Source of the DNA: Anadara kagoshimensis
Lineage: Eukaryota; Mollusca; Bivalvia; Arcoida; Arcidae
Length of the DNA: 64,000 bases
Assembly: GCA_021292105.1 (NCBI GenBank)
Contig: CM037873.1
Span: 9,897,489 to 9,961,488, forward strand
Direction: 5' to 3'
Shown: piece by piece, positions 58,401-64,000 of the stretch
How positions within the stretch are numbered: the stretch's first letter is position 1
How the letters are laid out: every line of letters starts with the position of its first letter
Notes under the pieces: model-generated
What the model saw: the letters and a program-made list of their open reading frames with translations, nothing else
The model's database searches: none
What the model was told of the DNA's origin: nothing
Made by a program: the position numbers and the translations under genes

Positions 58401-61400
58401 TTATGAACGGAGTCATAAACGTCTGATGACCGTCCGCTAACTCTTACATATACATTACCCATCTTCTGAGGGATTATGGGAAAATAAACTGAATCAGCAT
58501 CACCTTTCTTCAGAAATAGCTTCTGAAAAACGAAAGAAATTTCAAAATACATGTATTACAGAAAGATCTGGAAAAATGAAACAACCGACTTTTACATCAA
58601 ATGACCAGGATAAATATTTCCTCTGATACTTAAGGGTCAGGTTGTTCAAAGTTCCATTAACTTACTTTACTAAATGTTTAATGAAAATTTTAATTGGCAA
58701 TGTTATTAATACTAAAAATATTTAATATTAAAAACAATTTTGAATGTAACTGCTATTACTAGTATTTAATCAAAATTGTGTACATTAATTTTTGATCTGA
58801 AATTACAGAAATATTGCCAAAAACACATGATACAAAGTTAACCTAACAGACTGAATACGCTAACGGAACTTTGAACAACCGAGCCCAGATGAAAGTAAGT
58901 GTAATACCTTGCAGTTAATTATGATAAAGCTAATGCATATATTTTTACATCTCAATCTGTGTTAACTTTTTATACATCGCAGTCAACTCAATTAAAGTTC
59001 GAATTCTGATTCTACTGTGATATAAGGTCTTTGGTCCCAAAACATGCGTTAAGACCACACGGTACCTGAGGTCCCCGAGTGATTATAAAGTTCCGTGTTG
59101 TTTGGAAGGACACTGATTATAAGGATACAGCTGCTATTGCTCAGTTATTACGATTGCATTTCGTGATATCAAACCTTTGTGTATACTGTTGTATCAACTT
59201 TCTGTGTAAACGACTCTATAGCCACACTGTAGTCCTTTGATCTCTCCAATGTTATAACTGTCTACAAAATAGAACAAAAAATAAACATCCAAATAAATAA
59301 ATAAACCAACAAGTAATAAATCGCACCATATTTCGCAATTGGACACACTTGGTAAAATAACAAACAGACGTTCAGACACTATAACCTGAATATTCATATT
59401 GCCTGTATTCTGTTTCTTAGACTTCAAAAGACATTATTTGATTTTTACTTGATACAAAGTCTACATAATTTCTTATCGTTCGTTAAGGTCATAAATAATT
59501 AAGAGAGGCCGTAAACAAAGTAAAATCCAGGAAAAGTGTGGATCTACTAAACATCCCAGTGAATTTCTCAGTGAATCAATAACAAACATACTAATCAATG
59601 TCCAAATCACAACCCAGAAGCAAAGTAAACACTTTGGAACTGACAAGTTATGTTAGACACGTGAACTTCCACCAGAGAAAAGAGGTCGGGTGCTCCAGAA
59701 GGGTAAGCACCTCCTGTTTAGCTAGCTACACCCGCCATGTGTGTGATCAAAATTGCGTGAAAGAAACATGGAACTATGGGACGTCAAATATATCCAGGAC
59801 ATTCCTGGACACAGAGACATCAAACATATCAACAATACTGTGATGACGGCCATAAAACGTGAGGGTCTTGATAAGCCTATGCTTGCAATATTCCTGAGTA
59901 TGACATACAAGGTATCTGTATATTGTCAGGTTCTTAAATATTTTGTCACACGTTGGGGTGAAGCTAGCTAAACAGAAGATGCTTACCCTTTCAAAACACC
60001 CGCCATCACTTTCGTTATGGAAAGTCACGTTTTAAAATTAAATTGTCTGTCTTAAAGTGTTCCACTTTGTTTTTTTTTTTTTTTTTTTTTTGGGGGGGGG
60101 GGGTTGTGATTTGGACATGGGTTGGTATGTTTCTTTTTGATTTGATAAGTCATGATAAAATGTAGTAGGCTTAATAGATATCTTTTAGGCATTCGTCTAG
60201 TCAGACACCAGTACACTGTCGGTACATTTAAGTCAATGCGACGGAAAATGACCAGATTAGCAGTATTATAGGCAAATAAATAAATGTACTGTTAACGTAT
60301 TAGGAAATCATCAGGATTAATTACTTACCCATAAAACCATAAAAGAACAATTATACAGCTACGTAACAACATATTTATAGGTCGGTCTATTCCGATAGGG
60401 CTAAGTACATACATATTACAACCCATTAAACAGACTATTTTCGGAAGTCTGGGACTAAATATAAATACTATAAACTATGACTTACATTAATATCTTTGCC
60501 TAAATAATTATACGCGTCTACTTGAAGCATTAAAACTTCACCATAAATTGCTGTTGTTGGTAAAATTATTTTCAGGAAAAACTGCATGGAAACTGTAATC
60601 TATATTAAAAATGTAACGTTAAATTAGAATTGACGACAATTGTCTGTGGCTAACAGCATGTACTTTGATAAAGCCAATATACTCAAGGATAAAAAACAAT
60701 AAACTGACGACAAAGACAAACAAGACAGTACGATTAAAGATTTATGCAATAGTATCTCAATACAGAAAGAACAATGTTCCTATCATCCACTTCTTTATAT
60801 TTTAATTCAAGGAAAACAAATAGCTACTGACACCATATAAGGTAACATACTGAGACGTAGTTAACAAATGATGATAATTTTTTAAGTGAAGAACATTTAT
60901 CCATGTTGCAAATAAAGAGAATCAGAAAAAGGTGTAGCCGTATTTTAATCATATATTTTTTATCGTAGGAGCATAATTCAAAACTACAATATTTAGTTTT
61001 AGATCTGCAGAAGAAAAGACATAGATTAGTGTGTTTGTTTTTCATGTATATCAAAACCAATCCCCAAAATCCTCTGTAACTATACTTATAGTTGTTACGT
61101 AATTAAGATATGACTGATGAATTTTAACTTCTTTTTACTACATTACTTTCTTTAAGAATGGCTAGTTACTTGGAATCCAAACAAAATGTCTCTCCTAATC
61201 AATGATTAAAATTGATAAATGCATGTTACATAAGGATCCTCAAATTGAATCATCTTACGTAATGACTCTCATCGATCTTAAATCTTACATTAAGGTTAAA
61301 TTAAGGACACATAAATCAAGCTAATTGGAATGATAAAGTGGCCGCCTTATTGATTTTTCACCATCACAATTAACTTACTTCTATCATAAAATACACTAAC

Positions 61401-63248
61401 ATGTTTCTTTGAATAATGTATTACGATTTACAGGGAAGTAACTTTATAAAAATGAAGATATGTATGTTCTATCGAGCTTGTACTTTCTTGTACAAGTGTT
61501 GTTTATTGTTATAGAATACTATTTCTGACCACACATATATTACTTATTGCACATTAGTCGATTAATTTCAAATAACGATGACAGTGAAAACAACTTTCGA
61601 AACACATATGCTTTGCATCACACGGTTCCTAATAGTGTTTACAGTTAAAGCTTTTGGATTTTACATATGCGCGTAGTACTTTTGTTTCCGATCACGCAGT
61701 AATTATACACACCTCAGTCGGTCTAGCCACACAACCTAAACCAGTTCGTGGATGCATGGCAAAAGCTGTGGCCCTCCAAGTCGTGAGGGTATCCGGAACA
61801 AATTCCATTATGGTCGCCTTTCCATCTGCCCTGTAATATTGTACACATACCAAACACTTAATAATTTTATTTTTGGTGTGATTGAATATTTATTAGAATT
61901 TCCATTCAATTTGTCACGCAAATCATAAATATTGTTACATATGAATCAATAAGAAACCTGTGAAGTGTCTTTGACGTTCCATAGTTATTTGATCCTTTAT
62001 TTTCAATTTTTGATACCGGTACACAAGTGATTGGTTTAAACAAGGTTTCATTTCTCTGGTAAAGGTTCATGTATATAACATATTAACCAGTTCAAAAGTT
62101 TTTAACTTTGTCGCTGTTTGATATTTTAATTTGGACATAGAGCGGTATGTTTGTTTCTGGTTTGAAATTATTTTAAGTCAATTAAGGAACTATTTGTAAT
62201 AATGGAGATACATTTATTGTTATTGATTATGATAATAACTCTAGTGTTCTTTTCATTACGGACTTTCCACCTTACCAACAAATTAAAAACAACTATACAA
62301 ATATGTACATATTTCAATAAGTATACGCATTCTGTCTATCATACCTTCAACAAAACTGTAGTAAAAAAATTCAACACGTTGCACACGTTGTCTACTTTTT
62401 GAAAATTATAGAAAAACTTAATAATTTAATCGGAATTTAAAAATTAAAACATAATAATGTATATAATAAATCTTCTCCACAAATGCCTGTAGAAGTCACT
62501 TTTGTGGTGTCCCTTGTGTATCACTTCTAGACAAGTGTTTTAATATAAGTACATGGAGTATATACCCTGTAGTAACATTTTTCCAAATCCATGTCCTAGG
62601 AAAACGTGTTCGAGGTTCAGTGATAGTTGTTACTTTAGTTGTTTGTTTCTTCTGTTCCGGACTAACGTCAGCATTTGCTCTTGAAGCTGAAAAATAAAAA
62701 GTACGGATTAATACACTAATATCAGTCCAAATAAAATGCAATCAATATACAAATTGTATCTAATTAAAGTGTTTCAAGTTCTAGACAATTGAAAAGTTGT
62801 ACTAGTATAATGTAGTTTCAATTGCATATTCATGTTTTAAAAAAGTATGTTGCATGTAAAACTTAAAATAATGCAGGGGTCATCTGTACATTCTCAACTA
62901 AAGATAACAAACTATTTGGATTACATTATTGGCTAAGTAATAAAATTGATCACGTGCTAGTACTGCGGTCATACTGAGACTTATCAACTAATATTGGTGT
63001 TCATTAGACTATTCTTAGGGATACAGTTTTGTGATTGATTTCACCAAACATTTTTCAGAACACTCTCATAATTATCAAGTATTCCGGTGAAAATCAATTT
63101 TTCGGTTGTAATATTGTACCATTAAAACATGTGTATATATGTAAAATTGTTGACGTCTGATTTTAGTTTTTATAATAAAATACACACCTTCTGCCACTGC
63201 GTCATATAAGTATATGGAAGCATCAGTTAGTACTCTCATACCAGTTGC
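46436..63248 (-). CDS. TEP: Thioester-containing protein, A2M/CD109/TEP family (C-terminal half, 19 visible exons)
   Basis: Secreted or surface-bound protein that covalently tags targets or traps proteases. Exons in transcript order: 63248-63188, 62686-62566, 61830-61713, 60599-60486, 59261-59175, 58522-58385, 57853-57715, 57476-57300, 55984-55903, 54289-54130, 53722-53633, 53450-53276, 52933-52713, 52242-52084, 51326-51264, 50694-50585, 49978-49825, 49521-49419, 46491-46436. The 2328 bases keep one frame. Domain order: MG6 end, MG7, CUB first part, thioester domain with PFGCGEQ, CUB second part, receptor-binding domain ending DYYEP. There is no C-terminal netrin-like domain, so complement C3/C4/C5 is unlikely. 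The first visible exon starts in phase 0 and the N-terminal half lies beyond 64000. Odd points: GC-AG intron after the seventh visible exon, VIR instead of VIH at the catalytic-His position, and introns packed with repeats. Confidence 0.94.
47206..47220. promoter_or_regulatory. Perfect inverted nuclear-receptor site (ERE consensus) in repeat
   Basis: AGGTCACAGTGACCT matches AGGTCAnnnTGACCT at every position. A second copy at 47364-47378 has one change (TGACTT). Function is not shown; the site is part of a repeat. Confidence 0.35.
47345..47357 (+). promoter_or_regulatory. Perfect DR1 nuclear-receptor site in repeat
   Basis: AGGTCAAAGGTCA, two direct half-sites spaced by one base, the pattern used by RXR/HNF4-type receptors. 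Seven bases before the second ERE-like site. Confidence 0.3.
47776..47813 (-). ncRNA. Hammerhead ribozyme-like motif, best core
   Basis: On the - strand the core is intact: CTGATGAG (47806-47799), stem II GGAAT/ATTCC around TGT, then CGAAAC (47787-47782). The 5' stem I half AACACTA is at 47813-47807, but the 3' half is lost (GTTTAAAGG). Flank ttttggtccaaacact is shared with the 34428 copy. Confidence 0.5.
48222..48437 (+). mobile_element. Penelope-like tail copy
   Basis: Well preserved RT-sense copy from gacgtctcatagttccatg through tagctagctaaacaggagg to tctggattgtgatgcggaca. In the TEP last intron. Confidence 0.75.
48785..49040. repeat. Degenerate minisatellite of about 24 bp
   Basis: About ten units of the form tttcgttcccacgcaatagta, with variation in the last bases and a few indels. 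In the TEP last intron. Confidence 0.75.
49058..49300. repeat. Direct duplication of about 55 bp
   Basis: 'ctatgcataggtaatgtcac...' occurs near 49084-49112 and again (ctatgcataggcaatgtcac) near 49272-49299, with similar text in front (ttttgtaa). Confidence 0.6.
49419..49521 (-). CDS. TEP: TEP gene, visible exon 18 (receptor-binding domain end)
   Basis: Encodes ANNTLMCMDVQMRRVDVIAH then AQPSTIVILDYYEP. Matches 'C....A......  ..QPA.V.VYDYYEP', the usual end of the family's last domain. Acceptor cttttcag, donor ccac|gtaagt, phase 1. Confidence 0.95.
49825..49978 (-). CDS. TEP: TEP gene, visible exon 17 (receptor-binding domain)
   Basis: Encodes YLQQGETGMALLEIEIPTGM, then LIPTFKKLEKNGDKLNIYID and K. 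Matches 'GETGMA...I.L.TGF......L......  ..IYLD'. Acceptor aacatag, donor aag|gtaata. Confidence 0.96.
50372..50440 (+). mobile_element. Penelope-like tail, terminal 70 bp only
   Basis: Only the extreme end remains (aacttgtcagttctaaagtt to gtttgtttatgattg), as expected of strong 5' truncation. Confidence 0.5.
50585..50694 (-). CDS. TEP: TEP gene, visible exon 16 (receptor-binding domain)
   Basis: Encodes VVLNFNIREDIRRPSFYLNA and GFKLGVCFR. The 'L.VC.RY' segment is the conserved first part of the A2M receptor-binding domain. Acceptor tattag, donor tttag|gttagt, phase 2. Confidence 0.92.
51264..51326 (-). CDS. TEP: TEP gene, visible exon 15 (CUB end)
   Basis: 21 codons: VPKHVQGLNVTLTGQGIALV then E. 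Matches 'LP......V...G.G.ALVQ'. NVT is a sequon. Phase 0; donor gag|gtattt. Confidence 0.92.
51812..51965 (-). mobile_element. Penelope-like tail copy
   Basis: Contains gttccacccaggaagcgagg and tcctgtttagctagctacac. In a TEP intron. Confidence 0.65.
52084..52242 (-). CDS. TEP: TEP gene, visible exon 14 (thioester domain end, CUB second part)
   Basis: 53 codons beginning DTVIAVQGYAEMATQIF, matching 'DTVVALQALAEYA', then the CUB strands TVTDTHDQRFKHTFHLN. Phase 0; acceptor tctctag, donor gat|gtaagt. Confidence 0.95.
52713..52933 (-). CDS. TEP: TEP gene, visible exon 13 (thioester domain)
   Basis: Encodes MKYWRLPDELVAEIMP, then ALDIETTAYVLLSYALRRDT, GIQVMRWLATQRNEFGGYIS and TQ. Matches 'IE.TAYALL.......  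.PI..WL..QRN..GGF.STQD'. Acceptor cgattag, donor cag|gtaaac. Confidence 0.97.
53276..53450 (-). CDS. TEP: TEP gene, visible exon 12 (thioester domain)
   Basis: Encodes LAVEVDQAITKAVSFIKKGE, IYEQAILLYVLSQVRDPLAD and SVERLAIARG. Matches the helical thioester repeat 'V..A..YL......DPYALAL.AYAL'. Donor agag|gtatgt, phase 1. Confidence 0.94.
53633..53722 (-). CDS. TEP: TEP gene, visible exon 11 (thioester domain)
   Basis: 30 codons: GGSSHGDKSLTSYCAISLIE then ARQRNSYSRE. Matches 'GG......LTAFVLIALLEA'. A His occurs here, but nine residues past the expected catalytic position. Acceptor tttttacag, donor gag|gtaaat. Confidence 0.93.
53746..53764. repeat. (GATA)n short repeat
   Basis: Four GATA units close to TEP visible exon 11. 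Confidence 0.85.
54130..54289 (-). CDS. TEP: TEP gene, visible exon 10 (thioester domain)
   Basis: Encodes LTAYVVKLFSQATNFISVDM, HQQNDGSFIDKGTVIRRAF and IT. In thioester proteins with fast hydroxyl chemistry the VI is followed by the catalytic His (VIH); here it is Arg. Donor acg|gtaata, phase 0. Confidence 0.95.
55241..55362. mobile_element. 122-bp double-palindrome element, copy 2
   Basis: The same element as 26664-26787 with a few substitutions and a 6-base centre. Flanked by GTAA on both sides (55237-55240, 55363-55366), a different 4-bp duplication, so it is a separate insertion. In the TEP intron between visible exons 9 and 10. Confidence 0.85.
55465..55800 (-). mobile_element. Penelope-like tail copy with RT 3' coding end
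   Basis: Well preserved; beyond the tail it continues into ggccttgataagcctaggct, the reverse complement of the RT 3' end at about 35780-35800. This links the tail family to the RT element. In a TEP intron. Confidence 0.8.
55903..55984 (-). CDS. TEP: TEP gene, visible exon 9 (thioester domain)
   Basis: Encodes GYQMELVYRRDDGSFSAFGN and DDKAGSTW. Matches 'GYQ..L.Y...DGSFSAFG..D..GSTWLTAFV' almost throughout. The Trp codon is split by the intron (tg|g). Confidence 0.96.
57300..57476 (-). CDS. TEP: TEP gene, visible exon 8 (thioester site)
   Basis: Encodes GDLLGPTVTGIERMLQMPFG then CGEQ, giving the complete GCGEQ motif whose Cys and Gln form the internal thioester. It continues YAAQYLQRTMRLSPPIQ, the first thioester-domain helices. 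Acceptor attacag, donor gcag|gtataa. Confidence 0.97.
57715..57853 (-). CDS. TEP: TEP gene, visible exon 7 (CUB first part; GC donor)
   Basis: Encodes PDGVQQRFNIPVLRDLQRG and RFPPNAVSGSTFAQIYAVG. Matches 'PEGV......LVDL.......P..P...V.GS....V.V.G'. The exon ends gttg|gcaagt: only this GC donor joins in frame to the thioester exon. The nearby GT (57710-57709) would create a stop. Confidence 0.92.
58385..58522 (-). CDS. TEP: TEP gene, visible exon 6 (MG7 end)
   Basis: 46 codons including GDADSVYFPIIPQKMGNVYV and SSDVYDSVHKTILVQ. Matches 'V.F.I.P...G...V.V.A.S....D.V.K.LLV' before the CUB domain. Acceptor tttcag, donor cag|gtaaat. Confidence 0.9.
58634..58886. mobile_element. 253-bp MITE with 28-bp inverted ends
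   Basis: Left end GGGTCAGGTTGTTCAAAG..., right end the reverse complement of GGGCTCGGTTGTTCAAAG..., about 24 of 28 bases matching. AT-rich interior, no ORF. In a TEP intron. Confidence 0.65.
59175..59261 (-). CDS. TEP: TEP gene, visible exon 5 (MG7)
   Basis: 29 codons: TVITLERSKDYSVAIESFTQ, then KVDTTVYTK. Resembles 'V.VTL..S.DF' of MG7. Acceptor ttttgtag, donor aag|gtttga, phase 0. Confidence 0.82.
59583..59905 (-). mobile_element. Penelope-like tail copy with RT 3' coding end
   Basis: Well preserved tail, then catcaaacatatcaacaata and tcttgataagcctatgcttg, again matching the RT 3' end in antisense. In a TEP intron. Confidence 0.8.
59948..60145 (+). mobile_element. Penelope-like tail copy, RT sense
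   Basis: Lies 40 bp from the oppositely oriented copy at 59583-59905 and contains a T-run/G-run (60070-60103). Ends gatttggacatgggttggta. Confidence 0.65.
60486..60599 (-). CDS. TEP: TEP gene, visible exon 4 (MG7)
   Basis: Encodes ITVSMQFFLKIILPTTAIYG and EVLMLQVDAYNYLGKDIN. Matches 'PFFVSLNLPYSVVRGE...L.A.VFNYL', the start of MG7. Phase 0 at both ends; donor aat|gtaagt. Confidence 0.92.
61713..61830 (-). CDS. TEP: TEP gene, visible exon 3
   Basis: Encodes ADGKATIMEFVPDTLTTWRA, then TAFAMHPRTGLGCVARPTE. This matches the family pattern 'VPDTITSW..SAF..S...GLG'. Donor gag|gtgtgt; phase 2 in, phase 0 out. Confidence 0.94.
62010..62160 (+). mobile_element. Penelope-like tail fragment
   Basis: Diverged RT-sense copy ending tttggacatagagcggtat and gtttgtttctgg. 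Confidence 0.5.
62566..62686 (-). CDS. TEP: TEP gene, visible exon 2 (before MG7)
   Basis: Encodes SRANADVSPEQKKQTTKVTT, then RTRFPRTWIWKNVTTG. 'FP.TWIW' is the family hallmark following the bait region. NVT is a possible glycosylation site. Acceptor tttttcag, donor acagg|gtatat. Confidence 0.93.
63188..63248 (-). CDS. TEP: TEP gene, visible exon 1 (end of bait/MG6 region)
   Basis: Encodes ATGMRVLTDASIYLYDAVAE; acceptor atgaatag, donor gaag|gtgtg (phase 1). 'G..VLTDA' is the conserved segment just after the bait region in A2M/CD109 proteins. Being phase 0 at its start, it needs upstream exons outside the window. Confidence 0.8.
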
Positions 63249-64000
63249 CTATTCATATAAACACAATATATAACTTAATTCAGTAACCAGTACCACCGTC
63301 GTATTTTAACAACATAGCTGAGTCGCTTTTATCATCAGCAGTATTTCTCTGAGACTCTAGTTTCCATTTTAATTTTTATTCGAACGAATATAAAAATATA
63401 GGGATTTTCATGATTTTATGGGGCGATCTTGCATCAAAATTACGAAAGTACGAGTATTTATTCTATAATACATTGAAATACATGGAGTTAAAAACATTAA
63501 CGATTTGTTTTGAATTCAACTGGTGTAATGTGTATGAGAACAGTTAAAAATTCAACTTGATATGACAGAAAGCTGTAAGGGTAAAACAAATTATGTTACG
63601 AGGACTTGTAGAAGTGCTTTTGTCGGGTTTGATAGTACATAAGAGAAGAGAAATAATCTAGCTTATACATATCAGATGCAGTATGCAAAATTTAACATAT
63701 TTGAGCCATTCGTTAGGAAATATATGTATCATCAAAACCAAACATGCCACTCCATGCTCAAATCACAATACAAAACTAAGAAAAAACTGCCAAATTCAGT
63801 AAAACACCTGAACACATAGACATCTGAAACAAACGTTCTTGCAGTATAATACTACTACCTACATTTTATAGTACCGGTTTAGTTGTACTCAGTTTCGCAT
63901 TCAATTTTTTGTGCGATTTATCATTTGAAGCACATGACCTTGGTCTGAATCTTCACGCCTATATAATATCCTTTAACCATAATTATTTGATCACAATATA
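63249..64000. other. TEP intron reaching the window edge
   Basis: No upstream TEP exon recognised here; holds a Penelope-tail fragment (63730-63830). Confidence 0.5.
63730..63830 (-). mobile_element. Penelope-like tail fragment
   Basis: Starts ccaaacatgccactccatg and carries an altered body. Terminal part only. Confidence 0.45.

Overview
The window is AT-rich eukaryotic DNA dense with short repeats, from an animal with many small exons split by long introns. The repeat content points to a bivalve mollusc: a Penelope-like reverse transcriptase fragment with truncated tail copies, hammerhead-like motifs, tRNA-derived SINE heads, and 'cggacggacag...tatacccc' repeats. No prokaryotic feature is present. 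The species is not named because nothing in the sequence fixes it.

Two genes can be reconstructed exon by exon, each with a continuous reading frame across every junction. (1) On the + strand, 18453-44608, lies an AMPA-type ionotropic glutamate receptor in 16 visible exons, about 836 residues from within the amino-terminal domain to the stop codon. The signal peptide and first ATD exon(s) were not found; they may lie before base 1 or be unrecognised in 1-18452. (2) On the - strand, 63248-46436, lies the C-terminal half of a thioester-containing protein of the alpha-2-macroglobulin/CD109/TEP family, in 19 visible exons of about 775 residues. It covers the end of the bait/MG6 region, MG7, CUB, a thioester domain with intact GCGEQ, and the receptor-binding domain ending in DYYEP. 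Its N-terminal half lies beyond base 64000. The genes converge tail to tail, their stop codons about 1.8 kb apart around 44.6-46.4 kb.

Layout: 1-18452 holds no recognised gene but includes a 42-bp minisatellite (2181-3751), SINE and Penelope-tail fragments, a possible inverted-repeat element (5341-6645) and microsatellites. 18453-44950 is the glutamate receptor, with an 11.75-kb intron after its first visible exon. 44950-46395 is the intergenic gap. 46395-63248 is the TEP gene. 63249-64000 is intron or upstream sequence.

Points worth a second look: the receptor has Leu at the pore Q/R site; each gene has one GC-AG intron; the receptor ends in a PDZ ligand and a PPxY motif; the TEP keeps the thioester but seems to lack the catalytic His; one receptor exon sits between 275-bp inverted Penelope tails; three hammerhead-like motifs are scattered in introns and non-coding DNA; a 122-124 bp double-palindrome element occurs once in each gene with different 4-bp target duplications; and one intronic repeat carries perfect nuclear-receptor site sequences. 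The two genes have no obvious functional link: one is a neuronal cation channel, the other a secreted or surface-bound immune/protease-trapping protein.
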